Below are positions 1 through 7,700 of a DNA stretch of 40,800 bases, piece after piece. A program made the translations under genes and the position numbers. Numbering within the stretch: the first letter of the stretch is position 1; the number at the start of each line of letters is the position of its first letter. The notes under the pieces were generated by a model, which made no database searches, was not told the DNA's origin, and was given only the letters and a program-made list of their open reading frames with translations. The stretch covers positions 1 to 40,800 of the forward strand of contig JBAROV010000082.1 in NCBI GenBank assembly GCA_049642465.1. Direction: 5' to 3'. Origin of the DNA: CAWDPQ01 sp049642465 (GTDB lineage: Bacteria > Acidobacteriota > Vicinamibacteria > Vicinamibacterales > 2-12-FULL-66-21).

Positions 1-4
1 CCCG

Positions 5-856
5 TCATTGCGGCCTCCCGAACACGACAACCCGCGGGATGTCCTGAAGATCCTTTCGCACCTCGATCACCGTCCAGCCGGCGTTTGCGCCGAGTTCCGT
101 CACGTCGGCTTCCTGACCGTATCCAAACTCGAGGATCAGCCGGCCGCGAGGAGCCAGGTGCGCCGCGGCGGTGCTGATGATTTCGCGAATCGGTGAGAGG
201 CCGTCCTTCCCGCCGAAGAGCGCGGTGTGAGGTTCATGCCGGACCACTTCGAGCGGCAGCGCGGGGGCTGCCGTATCCGGAACGTAGGGCGGATTGGACA
301 CGATCAGATCCACGGCATCGCCGAGGCCGGAGAGGAAGCTCGTCCGCACGAACGCGACGCGCGATTCGACGCCGTGACGCTCGGCGTTTCGCCGCGCCAC
401 GGTGAGCGCGGCTAGCGAGATGTCGGTAGCGACCACGCGTGCGTCGCGGAACTCCCGGCTCAGAGCGATCGCCAAACAGCCGGTGCCGGTGCCGACATCC
501 ACAATCCGGCGCGGAGGTTTGACGAATGCCGTCAGCGCCTCTTCGACGATCAACTCCGTTTCTGGACGGGGGACGAGGACGTCGGGAGTCACTTCGAAGT
601 CCAGGCCCCAGAATTCGCGCACACCCATGATCATGGCGACCGGCTCGCGAGCGGCGCGGCGGGCCACGAATGCTTCGAACGAGGTGATGAACGCGGGGGG
701 TGGCGCCTCGCGGCCTCGCGCGAGCAGCGTGGCACGGTCCCAACCAAGGGCGTGACGTGCAAGGACGGCAGCATCGATAGCGGCGTCGAGGGGCCGAAGC
801 CCGGCTCGCACCAGCGTGTCGCGCGCTCGGTCGATTCGTTCGCGTAGGGAAATCAT
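5..856 (-). CDS. prmC: Release factor glutamine methyltransferase PrmC
   Basis: Transfers a methyl group from S-adenosylmethionine to the glutamine of the GGQ motif of peptide chain release factors, which speeds translation termination. The 283-residue protein has the usual family length. An N-terminal helical domain leads into a segment reading EFWGL at 81-85 and RPETELIVE at 97-105, both typical of PrmC. The SAM-binding loop GTGTGCLAI lies at 122-130 and the catalytic NPPY motif at 188-191. Its start codon overlaps the stop codon of prfA by one base, so it should be translationally coupled to its own substrate gene. The stop codon lies at the very edge of the window. Identification rests on motif recognition and the conserved prfA-prmC order. 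Confidence 0.96.
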   Translation of the reverse strand: MISLRERIDRARDTLVRAGLRPLDAAIDAAVLARHALGWDRATLLARGREAPPPAFITSFEAFVARRAAREPVAMIMGVREFWGLDFEVTPDVLVPRPETELIVEEALTAFVKPPRRIVDVGTGTGCLAIALSREFRDARVVATDISLAALTVARRNAERHGVESRVAFVRTSFLSGLGDAVDLIVSNPPYVPDTAAPALPLEVVRHEPHTALFGGKDGLSPIREIISTAAAHLAPRGRLILEFGYGQEADVTELGANAGWTVIEVRKDLQDIPRVVVFGRPQ

Positions 857-1917
857 CAGTGAGTGGTGTCTTTCAGCCGTTCGGCCGTGAAGTGAGTCAC
901 CGCGGCGTCGATAAGATCGCCGATGTCGCCATCGAGCGCCGTGGTCAACTGATGCATCGTGTAGCCGATCCGATGGTCGGTGATGCGATTCTCACGGAAA
1001 TTGTAGGTTCGAATTTTTTCGGAGCGTTCACCGGCGCCGACCTGCGTGCGACGGTCCTTCGCAATGGCTTCCTGCTGCTTGCGCATCTCCATCTCGTAGA
1101 GACGCGAGCGGAGGACTTTCATGGCCTTTGCGCGGTTCTTGATCTGCGACTTCTCGTCCTGTTGCGACACGACGAGACCGGTCGGAATATGCGTTATCCG
1201 AACGGCCGAATACGTGGTATTGACGCTCTGCCCGCCAGGCCCGCTCGAACAGAAAGTGTCGATCCGGAGATCCTTGGCATCGACCTGGATGTCCACTTCT
1301 TCGGCTTCGGGTAGCACGGCGACCGTGGCTGTGGATGTATGAATCCGGCCGCTCGCTTCGGTCACCGGCACACGCTGCACCCGGTGTACGCCGCTCTCGT
1401 ACTTCAAACGGCTGTACACGTTCCGCCCCTCGATGAGCGCGATGACCTCCTTGGTGCCGCCGCCGCCGGTCTCGCTCAGGTTCAGGACTTCGATTCGCCA
1501 TCCCTGGCGTTCCGCGTAGCGGCTGTACATGCGGAAGAGATCGGACGCAAATAGCGCAGCCTCGTCTCCACCGGTGCCGGCCCGGATTTCGAGCACGACG
1601 TTCTTTTCGTCGTTGGGGTCCTTCGGAATGAGGAGGACCTCGATTTCCGCCAGCAGCGTGTCGCGCCTGGCCTCGAGCGATGCGAGCTCTTCCTGCGCCA
1701 GCTCGCGCATGTCGGGGTCCTTCACGAGATCTTCCGTTGCCGTGATCTGGGCGACCACTTCCTTGTATTGACGGAAGTGGTCGACGAGCGGCTGCATTTC
1801 GGCAAGCGCCTTCGAGTGGCTGCGGAATTTCGCCGTATCGCCCTGCACGGCAGGGTCGGCGATTTCCGCCATCAGTTGCTCATACTGCGCCTCGACGGCG
1901 CTCAGCTTGTCGAACAT
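856..1917 (-). CDS. prfA: Peptide chain release factor 1
   Basis: Class I release factor that reads UAA and UAG stop codons and triggers hydrolysis of peptidyl-tRNA on the ribosome. The 353-residue protein is full length. The tripeptide PVT at 184-186, followed by EASGRIHTS, sits where RF1 carries its PxT stop-codon recognition motif; RF2 would have SPF. The GGQ motif lies at 228-230 inside SSGPGGQSVNTT, and Gln230 is the expected target of PrmC. No internal UGA frameshift site is present, which also argues against RF2. The start codon has only pyrimidine-rich sequence directly upstream and no clear Shine-Dalgarno. The 5' leader is made of the minisatellite shared with the end of moaD. Confidence 0.97.
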   Translation of the reverse strand: MFDKLSAVEAQYEQLMAEIADPAVQGDTAKFRSHSKALAEMQPLVDHFRQYKEVVAQITATEDLVKDPDMRELAQEELASLEARRDTLLAEIEVLLIPKDPNDEKNVVLEIRAGTGGDEAALFASDLFRMYSRYAERQGWRIEVLNLSETGGGGTKEVIALIEGRNVYSRLKYESGVHRVQRVPVTEASGRIHTSTATVAVLPEAEEVDIQVDAKDLRIDTFCSSGPGGQSVNTTYSAVRITHIPTGLVVSQQDEKSQIKNRAKAMKVLRSRLYEMEMRKQQEAIAKDRRTQVGAGERSEKIRTYNFRENRITDHRIGYTMHQLTTALDGDIGDLIDAAVTHFTAERLKDTTH

Positions 1918-1925
1918 AGGAGAAG

Positions 1926-2009
1926 GGGTTCAGAAAGGGTTCAGAAAGGGTTCAAATGGGTTCAGAAATGGTTCAAATGGTTCAGACATGGTTCAAATGG
2001 TTCAGACAA
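1926..2009. repeat. Minisatellite of GGTTCA-type units between prfA and moaD
   Basis: About eight units begin with GGTTCA and alternate between roughly 11 bases (GGTTCAGAAAT or GGTTCAGACAT) and 9 bases (GGTTCAAAT). The last forty bases form a 20-base higher-order repeat, 1970-1989 and 1990-2009, differing at one position. On the minus strand the array supplies the last codons and the stop of moaD and then the whole leader of prfA. Units are contiguous with no spacers, so this is not a CRISPR array. Confidence 0.9.
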
Positions 2010-2260
2010 GGTTCGCAGCCCCCCGATACGGGCGGCAGAAATGCCACCTCGTCCCCGTCGCTCAACGCCGTCGTGAACCGCGCGTACTCCTCATTGACGG
2101 CGCAGGACACGCTCGGTTTGTGCGCGCTCAGCGCCGGAAATTCGCGCGCCAATAGATCCCACGCTGTTTCGATCGTCGCGCCTTGCGGAAGCTCCCGTTT
2201 CAACTCGGCGCTGCCGGCAATCTCCCGAAGTCGCGCGAAGAGCCGGATCGTCACGAACAT
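1982..2260 (-). CDS. moaD: Molybdopterin synthase sulfur carrier subunit MoaD with extended C-terminus
   Basis: Ubiquitin-fold sulfur carrier that, as a C-terminal thiocarboxylate, donates sulfur to precursor Z in molybdopterin synthase. Residues 1-81 match a normal small MoaD, starting MFVTIRLFARLREIAG and running through SDGDEVAFLPPVSGG. In the family the protein ends exactly at this Gly-Gly. Here the reading frame continues for eleven more residues (CEPCLNHLNHV) before TGA, because the codon after the second glycine is TGC instead of a stop. The tail runs into the minisatellite. As encoded, the protein could not be adenylated at Gly81 without removal of the tail. It overlaps the end of moaE by ten bases. 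It could be a functional gene needing processing, a recent stop-loss allele, or a sequencing error. Confidence 0.88.
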   Translation of the reverse strand: MFVTIRLFARLREIAGSAELKRELPQGATIETAWDLLAREFPALSAHKPSVSCAVNEEYARFTTALSDGDEVAFLPPVSGGCEPCLNHLNHV

Positions 2261-2730
2261 GCACGCGCAACCGCGATCTCCATCGCCGCTCGGTCATCCG
2301 GATCCGCGGTTGCTCCCTCGACCCACACCGCCCCCCCTTCGAAGTGCTCGTGCTTCCAGATGGGGGAGATCTGTTTGACGCGTTCGATGGCGTATCGACA
2401 GGCGGCGAATGCTTCGTTCCGATGTGGCGAACCGGCGGCAATCACAATGCTGGCCTCGCCGATCGCCAAACGGCCGACGCGATGCGCGATCGCCAGTTTC
2501 ACATCGGGCCAACGCTCCTCCGCCTCGGCCGCTATGCGTTCAAACGACGCAATCGCGAGCGGCGCATACGCCTCGTACTCGAGCCAGAGCACAGTCCGGC
2601 CAGCGTTCTGCCGCCGGACGCGGCCGACGAAGATCGTCACCGCTCCACACTCGCCGTCGGTCACGAGCGGCTCGAGCGCTGCCGGGTCGAGCGGCTCCGT
2701 GACAATGGCAAACCGGCCCGCAACGGACAT
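2251..2730 (-). CDS. moaE: Molybdopterin synthase catalytic subunit MoaE
   Basis: Large subunit of molybdopterin synthase, which converts cyclic pyranopterin monophosphate to molybdopterin using sulfur carried by MoaD. The 159-residue protein shows the family landmarks FVGRVR at 34-39, LEYEAY at 50-55, HRVGRLAIGEAS at 83-94 and SPHRNEAFAACRYAIERVKQ from 101. Lys119 and Lys126, in KQISPIWK, fall at the same numbers as the catalytic lysines of the Escherichia coli enzyme. The gene precedes moaD with a short overlap and follows thiD by three bases. A TATACT box lies just before its start codon, so it may have its own promoter in addition to read-through from thiD. Confidence 0.96.
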   Translation of the reverse strand: MSVAGRFAIVTEPLDPAALEPLVTDGECGAVTIFVGRVRRQNAGRTVLWLEYEAYAPLAIASFERIAAEAEERWPDVKLAIAHRVGRLAIGEASIVIAAGSPHRNEAFAACRYAIERVKQISPIWKHEHFEGGAVWVEGATADPDDRAAMEIAVARACS

Positions 2731-2733
2731 GAT

Positions 2734-3519
2734 TCAGTATAACCGCCAGAAATGATTCAGCGGCCCACGGCCGTGGCCGATGCGCGGCGCGTGAATAATC
2801 GCCCCCTCGAGATACTCACGCGCGCGCGCCAACGCCTCTCGGGCTGGCCGTCCGAGCGCCAGGTTGGCTGCAATCGCCGACGAGAGGGTACATCCCGTCC
2901 CGTGCGTGTGCACCGTGTCGATGCGCCGGCCGCGAAGCTCGAACGTGTCAAGCGTGGTCACCGCCACGTCCACCGATTCAGGCCCGTCGAGGTGTCCGCC
3001 CTTCACGAGTACGACGCCGGGACCCAGAGCGAGGATTCGCTGACCCGCATCGTACATCTCCTCGCGCGTACGGACCGCCATCCCGGCGAGGACCTCCGCT
3101 TCGGGCACGTTGGGTGTGACGATATCGACGAGCGGCAGGAGCAAGGTGCGAATGGCATTGACGGCCTCTTCGTGGAGCAGGCGGTCGCCACCTTTTGCCA
3201 CCATTACTGGATCCAGAACGAGGTTTGAGAGTCTGAGCGCGCGCATCGCCGAGGCGACGGCGCCGACAATCTCGGCGTTGGCCAGCATCCCGATCTTGAC
3301 AGCGTGGCAGCCGATATCCTCGACGACGGCATCGATCTGGGCACGCACGAGGTCCGGCGAGAGCGCCTGCCAGGAACGAACGCCGCAGGTATTCTGCGCG
3401 GTGACGGCGGTGATGGCGGATGTGCCGTAGACGCGGTGCGCCGCGAACGTTTTGAGATCGGCCTGAATGCCGGCGCCACCTCCCGAGTCGCTTCCGGCAA
3501 TTGTCAGTGCTGTGTGCAT
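2734..3519 (-). CDS. thiD: Hydroxymethylpyrimidine / phosphomethylpyrimidine kinase
   Basis: Phosphorylates hydroxymethylpyrimidine twice to give the pyrimidine diphosphate used by ThiE in thiamine synthesis. The 261-residue protein is of normal length and opens with ALTIAGSDSGGGAGIQADLK, the substrate-binding signature of the family. It keeps VLDPVMVAKGG near residues 102-112 and ends with the ribokinase-type anion-hole sequence HTHGTGCTLSSAIAANLA. Start choice is the only ATG that places the signature at the N-terminus. It diverges from bioY across 18 bases and lies directly upstream of moaE. No TPP riboswitch is recognisable in the very short upstream gap. Confidence 0.95.
   Translation of the reverse strand: MHTALTIAGSDSGGGAGIQADLKTFAAHRVYGTSAITAVTAQNTCGVRSWQALSPDLVRAQIDAVVEDIGCHAVKIGMLANAEIVGAVASAMRALRLSNLVLDPVMVAKGGDRLLHEEAVNAIRTLLLPLVDIVTPNVPEAEVLAGMAVRTREEMYDAGQRILALGPGVVLVKGGHLDGPESVDVAVTTLDTFELRGRRIDTVHTHGTGCTLSSAIAANLALGRPAREALARAREYLEGAIIHAPRIGHGRGPLNHFWRLY
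2736..2741 (-). promoter_or_regulatory. Probable -10 box for moaE
   Basis: The minus strand reads TATACT here, followed by five bases and the moaE ATG. The box touches the thiD stop codon. Transcription starting about seven bases downstream would begin at or next to the start codon, giving a leaderless message. No good -35 element is visible. Confidence 0.45.
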
Positions 3520-3537
3520 ACGCTAAGATTTGCCCTG

Positions 3538-4164
3538 ATGACCGTTCGAACGATGCGCAGTACCGGTGACGGGACGTTGGTTGCAACGCTCGCGCGCCAC
3601 GGCGATTTCGGTGTGCCGCTCAAGGTCGCGGCCGTGCTCTTCGTGACCGTCCTCACCGCGGCGGCCGCGCAGGTCAGCGTGCCGCTGCCATTTACCCCCG
3701 TTCCGCTGACGCTGCAGCCAATGGTGGTGTTGCTCGGCGGCGCGGCGCTCGGTCCGAGTCTCGGCCTGACGAGCCAGGTGCTCTATCTGCTCGCCGGCAT
3801 CGCAGGGCTTCCCGTGTTCGCCGCTTCAGCCACACTGCCCCAGGGACCCTTTCGTGTGCTCGGTCCGACCGGTGGTTACCTCCTGAGCTACCCGCTCGCG
3901 GCATGGCTCACGGGTTGGCTCGCGTCGCGGGGATACGATCGCCGCTATTTCAGCTCACTGGCTGCAATGGCCGCCGGCCTGTCTGTGATTTTCTTCGGCG
4001 GCGTCTCCTGGCTCGCGTGGTTTGCACACCCCGTCCCCGTCGGCTTGTCCGCAGCACTGGCGACGGGTCTCTATCCATTCTTCCCGGCCGATCTCATCAA
4101 GATCTGCGTGGCCTCAGCCATCCTCCCCGGCGTGTGGCGCTTTATGGGACAGGCACGGAACTAG
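3538..4164 (+). CDS. bioY: Biotin transporter substrate-binding component BioY
   Basis: Membrane S-component that binds biotin and imports it, alone or with an energy-coupling ATPase module. The 208-residue protein carries about six hydrophobic segments. The hallmark stretch VSVPLPFTPVPLTLQPMVVLLGGAALG appears near residues 43-69 in shortened form as PFTPVPLTLQ. LGPTGGYLLSYPLAAWLTG follows, and FFPADLIKI closes near the C-terminus; all are typical of BioY. The reading frame stays open far upstream across thiD, but the ATG at 3538 gives the family's usual N-terminus. A TAAGAT box eight bases before this ATG supports the choice. No bioM or bioN partner is seen here. Confidence 0.93.
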   Translation: MTVRTMRSTGDGTLVATLARHGDFGVPLKVAAVLFVTVLTAAAAQVSVPLPFTPVPLTLQPMVVLLGGAALGPSLGLTSQVLYLLAGIAGLPVFAASATLPQGPFRVLGPTGGYLLSYPLAAWLTGWLASRGYDRRYFSSLAAMAAGLSVIFFGGVSWLAWFAHPVPVGLSAALATGLYPFFPADLIKICVASAILPGVWRFMGQARN

Positions 4165-4196
4165 CGATATAGCACGCACGTCGCACGTGACCCCGT

Positions 4197-6182
4197 TCAT
4201 CTGACATACCCCAAACTTCTAAGCCGATCGATCATTTCCTGATCCAACGGCTCATTGCCGCGTGCGACGGAGATCGCGCCGCGTTGACCATACGTGGCGA
4301 TGTACCTCACCGGATACCGAGACAGCGATTCGGCGGTAAACAAGCCGCTCAGGACATTTCCGTCAAGATCGCGCGCCATTGGAATCCCGAGGGCGTGCAG
4401 GATGGTTGGCGTCACGTCGAGGCTCGTCCCCGGCACGCGGAGGGAAGTCTCGAACCCCGGTCCGCTCACGGCCATGATTCCAGGTCCCTGATGCAGTCGA
4501 CCCGGCTGGGCGATCAGGAAGAGACGGTCGTTCGACCTTCCCACGGTATCCATCGTGAGCTGACTGAGGAACGCGTAATATCGTTCGAGCGCTTCGATCC
4601 GAACGTTGAGTTCTGAAGGGGCCGCGCCGGTGTCTCCACCGAGCAGGGTGTACTGGGCGATGTCGAGCCCCGGCAGATAGAGGACGAGCAGATCGAGATC
4701 GGCGGAAGCTCGGATCTCCTGCGTCACCTGCGCCATCGTCGCGTCGAGTTCGGCGGATCGGGTCAGCGTACTCTTGACGTGGTCCGGAATACCAACGAGC
4801 GCGTCCTGCGACAGGCGCGACTGGACGTCGCGGCGGGCGTCCTCTTGTATGCGAGACCATCGGGATTTCAGCCTCTCGTACACGTCCGGCGGTGCAACTT
4901 CAGCATCCAGCACGCCGCCGCGAGCGAGACGGAGCACCGCTCGGTCGGAGACGACGATTCCGCCTGATGCGGCGGCAGGCCACGTCGCCCACCAGTTGAC
5001 GACCGCGGTCCTCAGGCCCGCCTGTTCCGCAACTTCCCAGAATGTTTTCACGCGCCGTTCGAAATTGCTCGCAATGGCTGGACGCGTCAGCCGCAACATG
5101 TCCGACGCGGCGCCGATCACCTGCGCCGTCGAGCTTGCGCCGAGGCTCCCTTGCAGGCCGGCGATCCGTCGCGTTTCGAGCGTGGTCACGCCGTGGATCT
5201 CCGAGCGAACGCCGGTGGCAATCGTTGTCCACAATCGAGCGGGATCCGTCGAGTCAGAAGGCGCAAGGTCCGCTCGGGCCGCTTCGAACCACGCGAAGAG
5301 CCCCTCCGCCAGCCTCACGCGCGGGTCGTCGTCTTGGGACACCCGAGGCTGCGTTGCGCGGGCGGCCGCACGCAGCCGCTCATGAAACTGCGGGTCGAAG
5401 CCATCTATCGCCAGCACAACGACTCGACTGCCGCTTGATGCGACACTCACCGGAAGGGCCGGGCCCCCGGGTGCGGCATCGCCAGCCACAGCAAAAAGCA
5501 AGGCAGACGCTCCGACGAAAGCGATTGCGCTCCCGATGAGCGATGCTTTCCAGGACCGCCCCGGCACTCTGGGAATGGCCGATGTCTCGCCGGGCCGCGC
5601 CATCGTGACCGCAAGTGACGTCACCATCACCGCGTGTCCGAGCGCCACGCTGACGACAACCGCAACCGCCAACGCAAAGGCGGTCCAGCCGAGTGACTGC
5701 GTTCCCGCATTTGCTGTTCGCCACCAGAGCGTAAGGTAGGCCACTGAGGCGGCAGTTACGACGATGCCAGCTGTAATGGATAAGGCGCGAACTCGTTGCG
5801 ACAAGTGTCGGCCAAAGGCGGAACGGCGAGTGGCCGACCACGAAGCCAGAAGCGCAACAGCGAAGGAAACGATGGCGACTGAAAGCCCGAAGAACACGCC
5901 GAGGTACAGCGCGGCAACGGTCGCATCGCGAGGCCCCCTGACCAGTCCCGGGACACGCGCGATCAAACCGACCGCCGCCGCCGGACCCAACAACACGGCG
6001 GCGAGCAGCCCAATGCGCATGCTCGCGAAGAGCGCAATAGCCGAGGGTCGTCTCGTCCGCCGCACCGAGCCCAGCACGAAGCGATCGACACCGGCGTCGA
6101 GGTAACCCAACGAGCGAAGCCGCTGCCGCAAGTCGTCAACTCTCGGATCCGGCGGTTCGGACGGTGGCGAATTTCCGGCCAC
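4197..6182 (-). CDS. Membrane-anchored alkaline-phosphatase-superfamily protein with degenerate metal site
   Basis: A 661-residue protein with an N-terminal region of about five membrane segments (roughly 50-230), followed by an alkaline-phosphatase / type I phosphodiesterase fold. VVVLAIDGFDP at 254-264 supplies the first metal aspartates and WTTIATG at 318-324 the nucleophile region. The usual later ligands look altered. In LPGLDIAQY the residue four places after Asp507 is Tyr511 instead of His. The customary Asp-His-Gly is Gln559-Pro560-Gly561. His564 may be retained. The sequence RLRSLGY occurs near both ends, at 21-27 and 653-659; the C-terminal form is common in acidobacterial sulfatase-like proteins. 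It follows ispA by one base in an operon. Substrate is unknown, and it may be catalytically impaired. Confidence 0.75.
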   Translation of the reverse strand: MAGNSPPSEPPDPRVDDLRQRLRSLGYLDAGVDRFVLGSVRRTRRPSAIALFASMRIGLLAAVLLGPAAAVGLIARVPGLVRGPRDATVAALYLGVFFGLSVAIVSFAVALLASWSATRRSAFGRHLSQRVRALSITAGIVVTAASVAYLTLWWRTANAGTQSLGWTAFALAVAVVVSVALGHAVMVTSLAVTMARPGETSAIPRVPGRSWKASLIGSAIAFVGASALLFAVAGDAAPGGPALPVSVASSGSRVVVLAIDGFDPQFHERLRAAARATQPRVSQDDDPRVRLAEGLFAWFEAARADLAPSDSTDPARLWTTIATGVRSEIHGVTTLETRRIAGLQGSLGASSTAQVIGAASDMLRLTRPAIASNFERRVKTFWEVAEQAGLRTAVVNWWATWPAAASGGIVVSDRAVLRLARGGVLDAEVAPPDVYERLKSRWSRIQEDARRDVQSRLSQDALVGIPDHVKSTLTRSAELDATMAQVTQEIRASADLDLLVLYLPGLDIAQYTLLGGDTGAAPSELNVRIEALERYYAFLSQLTMDTVGRSNDRLFLIAQPGRLHQGPGIMAVSGPGFETSLRVPGTSLDVTPTILHALGIPMARDLDGNVLSGLFTAESLSRYPVRYIATYGQRGAISVARGNEPLDQEMIDRLRSLGYVR

Positions 6183-6183
6183 G

Positions 6184-7047
6184 CTACATGCTCCGGGCAG
6201 CTACGAACGCAGACAATTCGCGCAAGCGATCTGCCCTTCGGCCGAACGGGATCAGCCCTCGATCGGCTGTGTCGCACAACTCATGAGCAAGCTGGCGGGC
6301 TCCCGCCACTCCACTGAAGGAGACGAACGTCGTTTTCTTCAAGTCTTCGCGGACAGCCTTTCCGGTTTCCACGGGGTTTCCTTCGACGTCCAGCAGGTCG
6401 TCCACAATCTGAAACGCCAGTCCGAGGTTTCGCGCGAACGCCTCGAGTCGCGCGACGTCCGACTCCGCGGCTGAAGCGACGAGCGCCCCGGCAGTTGCCG
6501 CTGCGATGAAAAGTGCGCCGGTCTTCCGGCGGTGAATTCGCTCCAGCGTTTCGAACGTGATCTGTTGATCTGTGGCCAAGAGATCGGTCGATTGTCCGCC
6601 AATGAGTCCTTCAGGCCCGACGGCGTCCGCCAGGAGAGCACTCAGGCGAGCCGAGAGCGGCGGCTCATATTCTCGCGCGAGCGTGGCAAACGCCAGGTTG
6701 AGCAGGCCAAAGGCCGCGAGGATGGCAAGCGCCTCACCATGTTGGCGGTGATTCGATGGCCTCCCTCGCCGCAGCGGAGCATCGTCCATTGACGGCAGAT
6801 CGTCGAGGATCAAAGAGGACGCGTGCACGAGCTCGATCGCGGCCGCGGCAGGCACGGCGTCCACCGAACTGCCGCCGCAGATCTCCGCGCTCAGGAGTGC
6901 CAATACCGCGCGGATGTGCTTCGACGGGGCATGGACGGTATAGGCCATGGCCCGCTGGACCACCTCGCCGTTCTCCGGAACCAGTTTCGCCAGCTCGCGC
7001 TCGATGCGTTGTTGATGCTCGGAAAAAAACGAAGGCGTTCGGATCAT
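6184..7047 (-). CDS. ispA: Polyprenyl synthetase, farnesyl/geranyl diphosphate synthase type
   Basis: Head-to-tail prenyltransferase condensing isopentenyl diphosphate with allylic diphosphates to make C15 or C20 precursors for quinones and undecaprenyl lipids. The 287-residue length fits short-chain bacterial enzymes. The first aspartate-rich motif DDLPSMDD lies at 82-89 and the second, DDLLD, at 216-220. GGQSTDLL at 150-157 and RRKTGALF near 173 are further family signatures. It overlaps the upstream methyltransferase gene by four bases and sits one base before the phosphodiesterase-like gene, so the genes are probably cotranscribed. No DXS gene is adjacent, although ispA is often found next to one. 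Exact chain length cannot be decided by eye. Confidence 0.9.
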   Translation of the reverse strand: MIRTPSFFSEHQQRIERELAKLVPENGEVVQRAMAYTVHAPSKHIRAVLALLSAEICGGSSVDAVPAAAAIELVHASSLILDDLPSMDDAPLRRGRPSNHRQHGEALAILAAFGLLNLAFATLAREYEPPLSARLSALLADAVGPEGLIGGQSTDLLATDQQITFETLERIHRRKTGALFIAAATAGALVASAAESDVARLEAFARNLGLAFQIVDDLLDVEGNPVETGKAVREDLKKTTFVSFSGVAGARQLAHELCDTADRGLIPFGRRADRLRELSAFVAARSM

Positions 7048-7700
7048 GCCGGCTTGGACTTGCCGAACACGAGCATGTATTGGTAGCGGAGGAATCCGGG
7101 CCGCGCGAGCAGACGCAATCCCGCGGCTTCCGCATCGCGGATCACGCGTTCGGGATCGACGCGTTCGTCCATCGGAGGACCGGGCCCGTGGCCGTCCTTT
7201 TTGAAGTTGATGATGCCAATGCGTCCGTTGGGTTTCAGGGCTGCCGCAGTTTTGCGCAGCAGTGCGACTGGGTACTCCATCTCGTGGTACGCGTCGACAA
7301 TCAGCACCGCATCGACCGGTTCCGGCAACCGCGGATCTGAAGCCGCACCGAAGATCGTTCTGACGCGCCCGGTGAGCCCTTCCCGTTGTACGCGCCGCGT
7401 AATCGCTTCAATCATTTGAGGCTGGATGTCCTCGGCGTATACCCGTCCGTTGGGTCCGACGCGAACCGCGAGGCGAACGGTGAACCATCCACCGCCGGCG
7501 CCAAGATCCGCGACGACGCTGTTTTCGCCGATGCTCAGCGCATCCATGACATCCTCGGGCCGCTGCCACGCTTCGCGATCCGGTCCTTCGAGGATGCCCA
7601 GCTTTTCCGGCGGGAAAAGCCGGCCGTGTTGCGGCGCAGCACTCACCGTCGCACCTGCCAGCATCGCAATCGCCACGAGCGTCTTCACGCGTCGCGTCAC
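7044..7700 (-). CDS. Exported class I SAM-dependent methyltransferase-like protein
   Basis: A 218-residue protein with an apparent signal peptide: MTRRVK, then a hydrophobic stretch to about residue 20 ending VSAAP. Next comes a Rossmann methyltransferase fold whose motif I is VVADLGAGGGWF at 62-73. VYAEDIQPQMIEAI supplies the acidic residue that would bind the ribose of SAM, and DAVLIVDAYHEM looks like the post-II segment. The signal sequence is odd, since SAM is not known to be available outside the cytoplasm. Similar predicted-secreted methyltransferases recur in Acidobacteriota and Planctomycetes; that is recalled knowledge, not a search. It overlaps both operon neighbours by four bases. 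Substrate unknown. Confidence 0.8.
   Translation of the reverse strand: MTRRVKTLVAIAMLAGATVSAAPQHGRLFPPEKLGILEGPDREAWQRPEDVMDALSIGENSVVADLGAGGGWFTVRLAVRVGPNGRVYAEDIQPQMIEAITRRVQREGLTGRVRTIFGAASDPRLPEPVDAVLIVDAYHEMEYPVALLRKTAAALKPNGRIGIINFKKDGHGPGPPMDERVDPERVIRDAEAAGLRLLARPGFLRYQYMLVFGKSKPA

Noticed and set aside
1926..2009. Possible CRISPR array
   Set aside because: Units of 9-12 bases are contiguous with no unique spacers; it is a minisatellite.
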